From contig NZ_JAMOKO010000001.1 in assembly GCF_023656745.1 (NCBI RefSeq), positions 62,001-126,000 on the forward strand: 64,000 nucleotides of DNA. The letters run 5' to 3'. The notes below the pieces were generated by a model. The model did not search any database. It was given only the letters and a program-made list of their open reading frames with translations, and was not told the DNA's origin. The DNA comes from Collinsella sp. BG-O-102. Lineage in GTDB: Bacteria > Actinomycetota > Coriobacteriia > Coriobacteriales > Coriobacteriaceae. Positions 52,563 through 61,051 of the stretch are shown in pieces (the first letter of the stretch is position 1; each line of letters starts with the position of its first letter). The position numbers were made by a program, and so were the translations under genes.

Positions 52563-53906
52563 ATGTTCGACAAAGTGCTCATCGCCAACCGCGGCGAAGT
52601 CGCGGTCCGTGTTATCCGCGCGTGCCGCGATATGGGCATCAAGACCGTCGCCGTTTATTCCACGGCCGATGCGGACGCGTTGCACGTGCAACTTGCCGAC
52701 GAGGCGTATTGCATCGGCGGCCCGCGTCTTGCCGAGAGCTACCTCAACGACGATGCTGTGCTCACCTGTGCCGTAAAGTCGGGGGCAAAGGCGATCCATC
52801 CTGGCTACGGTTTCTTTTCCGAGAAGGCGAGCTTCGTGCGCGACTGCGACAAGTACGGTCTGGCGTTTGTCGGTCCCTCGGCCGAGGTCATCGACAGCAT
52901 GGGCGACAAGGACGCCGCACGCCGAACGGCCGCTGCCGCGGGCGTGCCCATCGTGCCGGGCTGCGATTTGCTCAAAAGCCCCGAGGAGGCAACGGCCGAG
53001 GCCGAGCGCATTGGCTGTCCCGTGCTCATTAAGGCGCGTGCAGGCGGTGGCGGTCGCGGCATTCGTAAAGTCGAGCGCGTGGAAGATGCGGCAAAGGCGT
53101 TCATCGAGGCGCGTGCCGAGGGCGAGGCCGTTTTTGGCGACGGCGAGTGCTACATGGAGAAGTTCGTCGCGCCGGCGCACCACGTTGAGGTGCAGATTAT
53201 GGCCGATAAGCAGGGCCATGTGTTTTCGCTCGGCGAGCGCGAGTGCTCGGTGCAGCGTCGCAACCAAAAGCTGATCGAGGAGAGCCCCGCGCCGTGTCTC
53301 GACGGACACGACGACATTCGTGCTCGCATGCACAAGGCGGCGCGTGACCTGGCTCGTGCCGTCGGCTACGAAGGAGCCGGTACCATCGAGTTCCTGTATT
53401 CGGACGACGGCAATTTCTACTTTATGGAAATGAACACGCGCTTGCAGGTGGAGCATCCGGTTACGGAGTTTGTGACCGATACCGACTTGGTCAAGTGGCA
53501 GCTGCGCGTGGCAGCCGGCCAGCCTCTGCCCTTTGAGCAGGAGGACATGCCGGTTCGCAACCACGCCATGGAGTGCCGCATCAATGCCGAAACGCCGGAC
53601 TTTCTGCCGTCATGCGGAACGGTCACCGCGTTGCGCGTGCCGGGTGGTCCGCGCGTGCGCTGGGATTCCGCCATGTTTACCGGTGCGAACGTTCCGCCGT
53701 ACTACGACTCCATGCTCGGCAAGCTCATCGTGTGTGCGCCCACGCGTGACGGCGCCATTCGCAAGATGCGCTCGGCCCTGGGCGAGCTCGTGATTGAGGG
53801 CGTGAGCGAAAACAGCGAGCTTCAGCTCGACGTGCTGGCAAACGACGAGTTCTTGTCGGGCATGTATCACACCGATCTGATGGGGCATCTCTATGCTGAT
53901 GAATAG
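52563..53906 (+). CDS. accC: Acetyl-CoA carboxylase, biotin carboxylase subunit
   Basis: 447 residues. Opens MFDKVLIANRGEVAVRVIRA; ATP-grasp glycine loop KARAGGGGRGI, then HHVEVQIM and MNTRLQVEHPVTE. Carboxylates biotin on AccB using ATP and bicarbonate. AAGGAAGG precedes the ATG at 52563. accDA overlaps its end by 14 bp. Confidence 0.96.
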   Translation: MFDKVLIANRGEVAVRVIRACRDMGIKTVAVYSTADADALHVQLADEAYCIGGPRLAESYLNDDAVLTCAVKSGAKAIHPGYGFFSEKASFVRDCDKYGLAFVGPSAEVIDSMGDKDAARRTAAAAGVPIVPGCDLLKSPEEATAEAERIGCPVLIKARAGGGGRGIRKVERVEDAAKAFIEARAEGEAVFGDGECYMEKFVAPAHHVEVQIMADKQGHVFSLGERECSVQRRNQKLIEESPAPCLDGHDDIRARMHKAARDLARAVGYEGAGTIEFLYSDDGNFYFMEMNTRLQVEHPVTEFVTDTDLVKWQLRVAAGQPLPFEQEDMPVRNHAMECRINAETPDFLPSCGTVTALRVPGGPRVRWDSAMFTGANVPPYYDSMLGKLIVCAPTRDGAIRKMRSALGELVIEGVSENSELQLDVLANDEFLSGMYHTDLMGHLYADE

Positions 53907-55617
53907 AAAAGCGAAGACGGTCAACGTCCTCGAGGGACCGATGACCGAGTCGTGCGCCGAGTTTCCCGCGCGCCACGTGTTTATCAAGTGCCCGGAGTGC
54001 CGCCGCGTAATCGATGAGGCACGCCTGCACGACAACCTCGAGGTCTGCCCTCGTTGCGGCAAGCACTTTCGCGTGAGCGGGCGCGACCGTATGCGCATGA
54101 CGGTCGACGAGGGCACGTTTGAGGAATGGGATGCTAATCTGGCGTCGGAGGACTTCCTCTCGTTTCCCGGTTATGCCGACAAACTCAAGAGCGTGAGCGA
54201 GCGTTCGGGCGAGCGCGATGCCGTTGTGTGCGGCAGGGGCAAAATCTGCGGTTGCGATACAGCTCTCTTCTTTATGGACGCCAACTTTATGATGGGCTCG
54301 ATGGGTTCCGTGGTGGGCGAGAAGATCTGTCGCACATTTGAGCGCGCGACCGAGATGGGATTGCCAGTTGTCGGCTTTACCGTTTCGGGCGGTGCGCGCA
54401 TGCAAGAGGGCGTGACATCGCTTATGCAGATGGCCAAGATTTCTGCGGCGGTTAGGCGCCACAGCGAGGCGGGCGGCCTGTATATCACGGTGCTCACCGA
54501 CCCCACGACTGGCGGCGTGACCGCGAGCTTTGCCATGGAGGGCGACATTATCCTGGCCGAGCCCGATGCCCTGACGGCATTTGCCGGCCCGCGCGTGATC
54601 GAGCAGAACATGCACAAGCGCCTGCCCAAGGGATTCCAGCGCTCCGAGTTTTTGCTGGAGCACGGCTTTTGCGATGCCGTTGTTCCGCGTGGCGAGATTG
54701 CGCTCACGGTAGGCGAGCTGCTGGCGCTGCACGAAGGGCACGCGCCCGGCCTGGGGGCACCGCATGAGATCGTGCATACGGGTCGCCGCGGCAAAAAGTT
54801 GGGACACTTGTTCAAGCGCTCGGCCGTACCAAAAACCGCGCTCGAGATTGTCAAGCAGACCCGCTCGGCAGATCGCGCCACGGCAGGCGAGATGATCTCG
54901 CTGGGCCTGGATGGATTTGTGGAGCTGCACGGGGACCGCTACTTTGGCGACGACGCCGCTGTGGTGGCTGGCATTGGCTGGAAAGACGGACGCCCCGTAA
55001 CGGTCATCGCCATCGAACGCGGCACCACGACCAAAGAGCGCATGCGCCGCAACTTTGGTATGGCGCATCCCGAGGGCTACCGCAAGGCGCGTCGCCTTAT
55101 GCGTCAGGCCGAAAAGTTTGGTCGACCGGTTCTGTGCCTGGTCGATACTTCGGGCGCGTTTTGCGGCATCGGTGCCGAGGAGCGCGGCCAGGGCGAGGCG
55201 ATTGCCCAGAATCTCATGGAGATGAGCGGCCTTAAGACGCCGATTGTCTCGGTGGTGACAGGCGAGGGCGGCTCTGGTGGCGCGCTGGCGCTATCCGTGG
55301 CCGACCGCATCCTGATGCTCTCGAGCTCGGCCTATTCGGTCGTGAGTCCCGAGGCCTGCGCGTCGATCCTGTGGAAGGATACCGAGCGCGCGAATGAGGC
55401 CGCCGAGGCGCTTAAGCTCACGGCCCCCGATCTGCTGGCGCTCGGCATCATCGACGGCATTGTCGACGATAGGGGCCTGTCGCATGAGGAGATCGCCGGT
55501 GCCGTCATGTCTTCGGCATTTGATGCCTTCGATACGCTTGGGCAGCTCGACGACGCGACCCTCACAAACCTCCGCTATGAAAAGTACCGCACAATCGGTC
55601 GGTACCGCACGATGTGA
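53893..55617 (+). CDS. accDA: Acetyl-CoA carboxylase carboxyltransferase, AccD-AccA fusion
   Basis: 574 residues. The first ~280 are AccD (beta): a zinc ribbon with CPEC and CPRC at 33-55, and the SGGARMQEG oxyanion region. From ~305 it is AccA (alpha): SLGLDGFVELHGDRYFGDDA, EGYRKARRLMRQAEKFGRPV and GEGGSGGALALS. The two are separate genes in most bacteria. It lacks part of the usual AccA N-terminal helical region. Transfers CO2 from biotin to acetyl-CoA, giving malonyl-CoA. Confidence 0.95.
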   Translation: MLMNRKAKTVNVLEGPMTESCAEFPARHVFIKCPECRRVIDEARLHDNLEVCPRCGKHFRVSGRDRMRMTVDEGTFEEWDANLASEDFLSFPGYADKLKSVSERSGERDAVVCGRGKICGCDTALFFMDANFMMGSMGSVVGEKICRTFERATEMGLPVVGFTVSGGARMQEGVTSLMQMAKISAAVRRHSEAGGLYITVLTDPTTGGVTASFAMEGDIILAEPDALTAFAGPRVIEQNMHKRLPKGFQRSEFLLEHGFCDAVVPRGEIALTVGELLALHEGHAPGLGAPHEIVHTGRRGKKLGHLFKRSAVPKTALEIVKQTRSADRATAGEMISLGLDGFVELHGDRYFGDDAAVVAGIGWKDGRPVTVIAIERGTTTKERMRRNFGMAHPEGYRKARRLMRQAEKFGRPVLCLVDTSGAFCGIGAEERGQGEAIAQNLMEMSGLKTPIVSVVTGEGGSGGALALSVADRILMLSSSAYSVVSPEACASILWKDTERANEAAEALKLTAPDLLALGIIDGIVDDRGLSHEEIAGAVMSSAFDAFDTLGQLDDATLTNLRYEKYRTIGRYRTM

Positions 55618-55642
55618 CAAAGGGGCAGCCCGTATGTCACAT
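55612..55642 (+). promoter_or_regulatory. Inverted repeat between accDA and the PTS gene
   Basis: ATGTGAC (55612-55618) and GTCACAT (55636-55642) are separated by 17 nt; TGTCAC recurs at the PTS start codon. Possibly an operator or weak hairpin. The spacing does not fit a CRP site. Confidence 0.35.
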
Positions 55643-55657
55643 TGGGAAAGGCGTTCC

Positions 55658-56872
55658 ATGTCACAAGTTTCTAACACCTCGTTTACAACGACGGTCTCAT
55701 CAAACGCCATGGCCGTGGTGGACTATCTGTCCAAAAGCATGATGTCGGCGCTGCCCTTTATTGTCTGCGCGGCGTTGTTCCGCACCGTCGCCGTCATTAT
55801 GGGCGAAGGCATGCTGGGCCTGTGGTCGGCCGATTCCGAAATCTATCGCCTGTTCTACAGTTGGCTTTATAACGCCGGCTACTACTTTTTGCCCATTTAT
55901 CTTGGTTGGGCGGCCGCCCGCCAGCTCGGTTGCTCGGAGCAGCTGGGCATGATGCTGGGCGGCGTATTGATTGCGCCCGATCTGCTTAAGCTCGTCGATG
56001 CCGCATCGACGACGGGGGCATCGATGACTTCCGTGTATGGTCTGCTTCCCGCGCCGGTCAACGATTACACGACGACTGTTATTCCGGTCCTTATCTCGGT
56101 GCCTGTGCTATGGCGAGTGGAGTGTTTCTTTTCGCGCATTATCCCTAAGGCCGTGGCGTTTTCGTTCGTTCCGTTTACAACCATGCTTGTCATGGTTCCG
56201 GTTTCGCTGTGTATTACGGCGCCGGCGGGCAGCTATCTGGGCATGCTGTTGGGCCAGCTTATGTTTATGCTTGGCAATTCCGGTGGCATCGTGTCGCTGC
56301 TCACGCTCATGGGGCTTGCCGCGGGTTGGGAGTTCCTTAAGATCGCGGGCGTCAGCAACGTTGTCCTATCGCTTGCCTATGCGCAGTTTATGAGTGTGGG
56401 AACGGATTCGTGCATCTTGATCGCCGCGACGATGGCAACGTTCGCCGTTTGGGGCATGCCCTTTGGCGTGTCGCTCCGCGTTGCGGATAAGGACGAGAAG
56501 GCGCTCATGCTGGGCTATTCGATCTCGGGCGTGCTTGGCGGCGTAAGCGAGCCGTCGCTGTACGGTTGCGGCTTTAAATATGGCAGGTGCCTGACGTGCA
56601 TGGCCATTGGCGGCGCCGTCGGAGGCCTTGTTGCGGCCGTGGGCCACGTTACGGCCTATACCATCGGCATGACGAATGTCCTCATGGTCATTGGCTTTGC
56701 CACGGGCGGCATCTCGAATCTGCTGTGGTGCTGTGCTGCCGGAGGTGTGGCATTTGCGGTGTCTGCGGCGCTGAGCTACTGCTTTGGCGTGGTGCCGGCG
56801 AGGGGGCAGGCGGCAGAAGACGAAGCCGATTCACCCGAAACCTCGAAGAGCGTGGTCGAAGTAAATGCGTAA
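55658..56872 (+). CDS. PTS EIIC, glucose/beta-glucoside superfamily, stand-alone
   Basis: 404 residues, about ten membrane segments. FLPIYLGWAAARQLG and GVSEPSLYG fit the EIIC fold of the Glc/Bgl/Tre class. There is no fused EIIB (no Cys active site) or EIIA, so it must use partners elsewhere, possibly the EIIA at 18560. GGAAAGG is 6 nt before the ATG at 55658; an ATG at 55634 after AAAGGGG is also possible. Sugar not identifiable. Confidence 0.85.
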   Translation: MSQVSNTSFTTTVSSNAMAVVDYLSKSMMSALPFIVCAALFRTVAVIMGEGMLGLWSADSEIYRLFYSWLYNAGYYFLPIYLGWAAARQLGCSEQLGMMLGGVLIAPDLLKLVDAASTTGASMTSVYGLLPAPVNDYTTTVIPVLISVPVLWRVECFFSRIIPKAVAFSFVPFTTMLVMVPVSLCITAPAGSYLGMLLGQLMFMLGNSGGIVSLLTLMGLAAGWEFLKIAGVSNVVLSLAYAQFMSVGTDSCILIAATMATFAVWGMPFGVSLRVADKDEKALMLGYSISGVLGGVSEPSLYGCGFKYGRCLTCMAIGGAVGGLVAAVGHVTAYTIGMTNVLMVIGFATGGISNLLWCCAAGGVAFAVSAALSYCFGVVPARGQAAEDEADSPETSKSVVEVNA

Positions 56873-56909
56873 ACCTGTGCGACAAAGGGCGATTTCTTTG
56901 TCATGTTCC

Positions 56910-56945
56910 AAGGTCGTGGCCCGTGTGGGTTGCGGCCTTTTTGTA
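56910..56945 (+). terminator. Terminator after the PTS EIIC gene
   Basis: AAGGTCG pairs with GCGGCCTT (one G-U) and TTTTTG follows. It overlaps the -35 box of the next promoter. Confidence 0.6.
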
Positions 56946-56969
56946 TCTGTGGGGCAAAGTGGCTACACT
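56941..56969 (+). promoter_or_regulatory. Promoter of the CDF transporter gene
   Basis: TTGTAT (56941-56946), 17-bp spacer, TACACT (56964-56969). Confidence 0.55.
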
Positions 56970-57021
56970 ACAATCCGTTTGAGCAATAGATATATAGGTA
57001 GTACCGTGGGGGCGGATATAG

Positions 57022-58176
57022 ATGGTTGAGTGGATTGTTCGTCGTGCGCAGGGCGACCGTGCGCGCGTGGGCACGTTGACGGGCGTGGTGTGTATTCTCG
57101 CCAATGTTGCGCTTTGTGCTGCGAAGGGCGTAATTGGCGTGCTGTCGGGATCGGTTTCGATCGTGGCGGATGCCATGAACAACCTGTCCGATGCCAGCTC
57201 GAATATCGTGAGCGTGCTGGGCTTTAGGCTGGCGAGCAAGCCGGCCGACCCCGAGCATCCTTACGGACATGGCCGCTACGAGTATCTCTCGGGTCTGGTT
57301 GTGGCGGCGCTCGTGCTGCTTATTGGCATCGAACTGGTGAAGTCCTCGGTTGAGCGTATCGTCAACCCGGAACCTGTCGAGTTTTCGCTTGCCCTGGTGG
57401 CAGTTCTAGTGCTTTCGATGGTCGTAAAGCTGTGGATGGCGGCCCTCAACCAAAAGCTCGGTGACCGCATTGAGTCCGAGACGTTGCGTGCGACCGCTCA
57501 GGATTCCAAAAACGATGTCCTTGCCACAGGCGCCGTGTTAGCGTGCGCAATTGTTTCGCAGGTGACGCGCATCAATCTTGATGCTTGGGTCGGCCTTGCC
57601 GTTGGCGCCTATATCGGCTGGAGTGGTTTTGAGCTCATCCAGGATACGGTGAGCCCGCTTTTGGGCCAGGCGCCCGATCCCAAGCTGGTCAAACATATCC
57701 GAGACAAGATCATGAGCTACCCCGGTGTTTTGGGCGTCCACGACCTTATGGTTCACGATTATGGTCCGGGCAGGAAGTTTGCAAGTGCGCACGCCGAGAT
57801 GGCGGCCGAGGCCAGCCCACTGGAAAGCCACGACACGCTCGATAACATCGAGCAGTCGTTTAGGGACGAGGACGGCATGATCGTCACGCTCCATTACGAT
57901 CCCATCGTGACCGATGACCCCAAGCTGGCGAGCATGCGCCTGCGCATCAACGCAATGGCCCAGGAGATTGATAGCCGCCTTTCGATTCACGATCTGCGTT
58001 GCGTGCCGGGCCCTACGCACACCAACGTGATCTTTGACTGCGTGCGACCCTCGGATCTGCAGATGAGTGCCGAAGACGTAAAGCGCGCGCTGGCACAACG
58101 GGTCGAATCGGAATATCCCAAGTCGATTGCCAAAATTACGATCGACGAGGACTATGTCGGCCATACCCACGAGTAG
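57022..58176 (+). CDS. Cation diffusion facilitator (CDF) metal exporter
   Basis: 384 residues. Six membrane segments in the first ~210, then a cytoplasmic domain. Metal-site residues are in DAMNNLSDASSN near 52-63 and TAQDSKNDVLAT; HPYGHGRYEY is the family's His-rich loop. Asn at the first site is typical of the manganese-type CDF branch. Exports divalent metal in exchange for protons. The C-terminal part is longer than in minimal members. Confidence 0.9.
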   Translation: MVEWIVRRAQGDRARVGTLTGVVCILANVALCAAKGVIGVLSGSVSIVADAMNNLSDASSNIVSVLGFRLASKPADPEHPYGHGRYEYLSGLVVAALVLLIGIELVKSSVERIVNPEPVEFSLALVAVLVLSMVVKLWMAALNQKLGDRIESETLRATAQDSKNDVLATGAVLACAIVSQVTRINLDAWVGLAVGAYIGWSGFELIQDTVSPLLGQAPDPKLVKHIRDKIMSYPGVLGVHDLMVHDYGPGRKFASAHAEMAAEASPLESHDTLDNIEQSFRDEDGMIVTLHYDPIVTDDPKLASMRLRINAMAQEIDSRLSIHDLRCVPGPTHTNVIFDCVRPSDLQMSAEDVKRALAQRVESEYPKSIAKITIDEDYVGHTHE

Positions 58177-58215
58177 GGCTGTGCCGGCAAGGTAACTGAA
58201 GCAGAAGGGGAGAGC

Positions 58216-58842
58216 ATGAAGCGTCTCTATCTACTCCGCCACGGCCAGACGGAATTCAACGTCAAAAAGCTGGTCCAGGGCCGCTGCGATTCACCGCTGA
58301 CCAGCCTGGGCCGTCAACAGGCACAGGCAGCCGCCGCGTGGCTCAAAGCCAACGGCGTCGTCCCCGACAAAGTGATCTCATCACCCTTAGGCCGAGCCAT
58401 GGACACGGCAAGTCTCGTCGCATGCGAACTCCTCGGTCCGGACGCCGCTGCCGAGCCCTGCGAAGGCATCATCGAACGCTGCTACGGCTCCTTCGAAGAG
58501 GGCCCGCACGACGCGCTACCTACCGACGTCTGGGATCCCGGCGAGGATCTGGTCCCCTTCGGAGGAGAAGGAAGCCGCGCGCTGCAAGAGCGCATGGTAG
58601 ACACCCTCACCAATCTCATGGGCTCCGAGGGCATCGAAACCCTCCTAGCAGTAAGCCACGGCAGCGCCAGCCGCCAATTCATCAAGGCTGCAGCCCCAGA
58701 AGGCTTCGAACTCCCAGCAAAACTCCCCAACTGCGCCATCATGATCTTCGATTTTGACGAGGAAAAGCCACAAGCAGAAGGCGAGCCAATGCAATGCAAG
58801 TTTTCCCTCCAGCAAATAGTGGACCCTCAACAAAGTAATTAG
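58216..58842 (+). CDS. Histidine phosphatase (phosphoglycerate mutase-like)
   Basis: 208 residues. Phospho-His motif LLRHGQTEFN at 5-14, second His in VSHGSASRQF, and Glu in CYGSFEEGP. Members are broad phosphatases or cofactor-dependent mutases; this length fits the GpmB/phosphatase branch. The gene uses many TCA, AAA, CGA, TTA and CTA codons, unlike its neighbours but like the 3' half of the aminotransferase at 27340. Both lie directly before a structured element. Confidence 0.88.
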   Translation: MKRLYLLRHGQTEFNVKKLVQGRCDSPLTSLGRQQAQAAAAWLKANGVVPDKVISSPLGRAMDTASLVACELLGPDAAAEPCEGIIERCYGSFEEGPHDALPTDVWDPGEDLVPFGGEGSRALQERMVDTLTNLMGSEGIETLLAVSHGSASRQFIKAAAPEGFELPAKLPNCAIMIFDFDEEKPQAEGEPMQCKFSLQQIVDPQQSN

Positions 58843-58886
58843 CTGAGCGAGCAAGGTTTAGCAGAAATTAACGTGTCGTCTCCCGA

Positions 58887-59023
58887 GCTTGGCAGAGGGG
58901 CGGCGAAATGTATTAAGTTTGTCGCGAGTTCCGCACGCAAAGGAAAGCACTTAATGTGCTTTCCGTCTTGCGCAGGACTGTAGAGCAGCAAACTTAATAT
59001 ATTTCGCCGCCCCTCTGCCAAGC
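58887..59023. repeat. Structured element (CACTTAATGTG core), copy 3, before rplC
   Basis: Central hairpin GGAAAGCACTTAATGTGCTT then TCC (58942-58964). Arms 58887-58925 and 58985-59023 are complementary (GCTTGGCAGAGGGGCGGCGA and complement). AAGTTTGTCGCGAGTTCCGC and CAGGACTGTAGAGCAGCAAA are identical to copy 2, while the outer arms are unrelated. Confidence 0.85.
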
Positions 59024-59082
59024 CCAGGCGACTCCACGCACTTTACCTGCGTAAACAATGTGAGTGAAATATGAATCTCGAT

Positions 59083-59106
59083 GGATACGCCCGCAGCCGT
59101 GTATAC
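59083..59106 (+). promoter_or_regulatory. ACGCCCG...GTGTAT element upstream of rplC
   Basis: GGATACGCCCGCAGCCGTGT followed by ATAC. TATACT at 59102-59107 could be the -10 box of the rplC operon, but no -35 fits. Relatives at 2447, 41815 and 60947. Confidence 0.6.
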
Positions 59107-59218
59107 TAAACAGCTGTGTGTAACCAGGGGAGTATTCTGGCTGGACAAAATGCCTGCTTAATAGGGTTGTCAGGTAGTCCGGACGCAATACAAGACTGGG
59201 GAGCACGTCGTGTAAGTA

Positions 59219-59270
59219 GTGGTCCTCTAGGGGCGTACGCTCGGTGGTGTACGCATTGTCCCAAGACCAC
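59219..59270 (+). promoter_or_regulatory. Structured leader of the rplC operon
   Basis: GTGGTC (59219-59224) pairs with GACCAC (59265-59270), and inside it GCGTAC (59233-59238) with GTACGC (59249-59254). The ~190-nt untranslated leader is long for a ribosomal-protein gene. It may be the operon's feedback site, as the S10 leader is for L4 in E. coli; unproven. Confidence 0.45.
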
Positions 59271-59290
59271 GCGAGAGTTGGGATCATATC

Positions 59291-59911
59291 TTGATCAGCA
59301 TGATTCTCGGCCGCAAGATTGGCATGACCCAGGTTTGGGACGAGGACGACAACGTCGTTCCCGTCACGGTCATCCAGGCTGGCCCCTGCGCTGTCTCGCA
59401 GGTTAAAACTCAGGCAACCGACGGCTATGACGCCGTCCAGATCGGTTTCGGCGACATCAAGGCCAAGAACGTGAACAAGCCCATGGCTGGTCACTTCGCC
59501 AAGGCTGGCGTCGAGCCTGTCCGTTTCCTTCGTGAGGTCCGCGTCGAGAACGGCGAGGAGCACAAGGTCGGCGAGGTCGTCACCGTCGCTGATTTCGCTG
59601 ATGTCGAGAAGGTCGACGTCATCGGTACCTCCAAGGGTAAGGGCTTCCAGGGTCGCATCAAGCGCTGGGGTCAGCGCCGCGGTCCTATGACGCATGGTTC
59701 TCACTTCCAGCGTCACCCCGGTTCTATCGGTCAGTGCGCCTATCCTGCGCGCGTCCTCAAGGGCGTCAAGATGGCCGGTCACATGGGTAACGAGCGCGTT
59801 ACCGTCAAGAACCTTTCCGTTGTCCGCATCGATGCCGAGCAGAACCTCATCTTGGTCAAGGGCGCTGTCCCGGGTGCCAAGAATGGTCTCGTCGCCATCC
59901 GTATGGCCTAA
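59291..59911 (+). CDS. rplC: 50S ribosomal protein L3
   Basis: 206 residues from TTG 59291 (ATG at 59300 is the alternative; neither has a strong ribosome site). L3 reaches toward the peptidyl-transferase centre. [14 protein letters not shown] at the N-terminus and [29 protein letters not shown] are diagnostic. First gene of an S10-type operon that lacks rpsJ at its head. Confidence 0.96.
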   Translation: MISMILGRKIGMTQVWDEDDNVVPVTVIQAGPCAVSQVKTQATDGYDAVQIGFGDIKAKNVNKPMAGHFAKAGVEPVRFLREVRVENGEEHKVGEVVTVADFADVEKVDVIGTSKGKGFQGRIKRWGQRRGPMTHGSHFQRHPGSIGQCAYPARVLKGVKMAGHMGNERVTVKNLSVVRIDAEQNLILVKGAVPGAKNGLVAIRMA

Positions 59912-59957
59912 GGGCCCAGCCCATTTAGCCCAGCGTCATACCAAGGAGAACACTTAA

Positions 59958-60584
59958 ATGGCAAAGTTTGAAGTAAAGAACAGCGAGGGCAAGAAGGTCG
60001 CCGAGGCCGAGCTCGCCGCTGAGGTGTACGGCATCGAGCCGAACATCCACGTTATGCACCACATCGTCAAGTGCCAGATGGCCTCTTGGCGTCAGGGCAC
60101 CCAGTCCGCTAAGGGCCGCTCTGAGGTTTCCGGTGGCGGCAAGAAGCCTTGGCGTCAGAAGGGCACCGGCCGTGCCCGCCAGGGTTCCATCCGTGCTGCC
60201 CAGTGGCGTCACGGTGGCGTTGTCTTCGCCCCCAAGCCCCGTTCCTATGCTAAGCGTATGAACAACAAGGAGGTCAAGCTGGCTATGCGCTCCGCGCTGT
60301 CCGCCAAGCTGGCCGATGGCGAGCTCGTGCTCGTCGACGACTACGGCTTCGAGAAGCCTTCCACCAAGGCTGCCGTTGCCATGCTCAAGGCTCTCGGCCT
60401 TGAGGGCAAGCGTCTGACCATCATCGTTCGCGATGAGGACGTCAACGCCTACCTGTCGTTCCGCAACATTCCCAAGACGTTCATCATCACCGCCGACGAG
60501 GCCAACACCTACGATCTCGTCAACAACAACGCTGTGCTGATGCCCGCCGACATCGCCGCTCACTTCGGGGAGGTGCTTGCATAA
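59958..60584 (+). CDS. rplD: 50S ribosomal protein L4
   Basis: 208 residues. The tunnel loop contains KPWRQKGTGRARQGSIRAAQ. L4 lines the exit tunnel and in E. coli represses the S10 operon. AAGGAG precedes the ATG; rplW starts directly after the stop. Confidence 0.97.
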   Translation: MAKFEVKNSEGKKVAEAELAAEVYGIEPNIHVMHHIVKCQMASWRQGTQSAKGRSEVSGGGKKPWRQKGTGRARQGSIRAAQWRHGGVVFAPKPRSYAKRMNNKEVKLAMRSALSAKLADGELVLVDDYGFEKPSTKAAVAMLKALGLEGKRLTIIVRDEDVNAYLSFRNIPKTFIITADEANTYDLVNNNAVLMPADIAAHFGEVLA

Positions 60585-60872
60585 ATGACCGCCCACGAGA
60601 TCATCATCCGTCCGATCGTGTCCGAGCGTTCCTTCTCCGGCATGGAGCAGAACAAGTACACGTTCGAGGTCGCCAAGGATGCTAACAAGTATCAGATCAA
60701 GGACGCTGTCGAGGAGATCTTCGGCGTCAAGGTCGTTCGCGTGAACACCCTGACGGTCAAGCCCAAGACCAAGCGCGTGCGCTATGTCGCCGGCAAGACC
60801 CGTTCTTGGAAGAAGGCCATCGTCACGCTGGCCGAGGGCGACACCATCGAGGTCTTTGGCAACCAGGCCTAA
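60585..60872 (+). CDS. rplW: 50S ribosomal protein L23
   Basis: 95 residues. Sits at the tunnel exit and docks trigger factor and SRP. IIIRPIVSERSFSGMEQNKY and VRVNTLTVKPKTKRVR fit the family. ATG immediately follows the rplD stop. Confidence 0.97.
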   Translation: MTAHEIIIRPIVSERSFSGMEQNKYTFEVAKDANKYQIKDAVEEIFGVKVVRVNTLTVKPKTKRVRYVAGKTRSWKKAIVTLAEGDTIEVFGNQA

Positions 60873-60895
60873 GACTCGCTGCTGTTGAGTGAGCT

Positions 60896-60920
60896 CATGC
60901 CTCCCAAATAGGGGAGGCGA
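60896..60920 (+). terminator. Hairpin between rplW and rplB
   Basis: TGCCTCCC pairs with GGGGAGGC around AAATA; no U-run directly after. Probably attenuates or processes the transcript. Confidence 0.45.
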
Positions 60921-60939
60921 GAGCTCGAGGTTTTGGGCG

Positions 60940-60972
60940 TATAAAATGGACACGCCCGGAACCGTGTATACG
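60940..60972 (+). promoter_or_regulatory. ACGCCCG...GTGTAT element and TATAAAAT before rplB
   Basis: TATAAAAT (60940-60947) runs into TGGACACGCCCGGAACCGTG and TATACG. ACACG and CGTGT could pair, a change from ATACGC/GTGTAT in other copies that keeps pairing. This suggests an internal promoter or control point within the S10 operon. Confidence 0.55.
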
Positions 60973-61051
60973 TCCGGTGTCATCGCACCCGAGGCAGAAC
61001 CTCGAATCCCTGTCTGCGATGGCTAACGGATTCCTATTGAAAGGGATTGTA

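Noticed and set aside
55612-55642. CRP-type site before the PTS gene
   Set aside because: The TGTGA and TCACA halves are far too widely spaced for a CRP dimer.
59107-59290. T-box or metabolite riboswitch in the rplC leader
   Set aside because: No T-box sequence, specifier loop or known aptamer core is visible, and the downstream gene does not fit.
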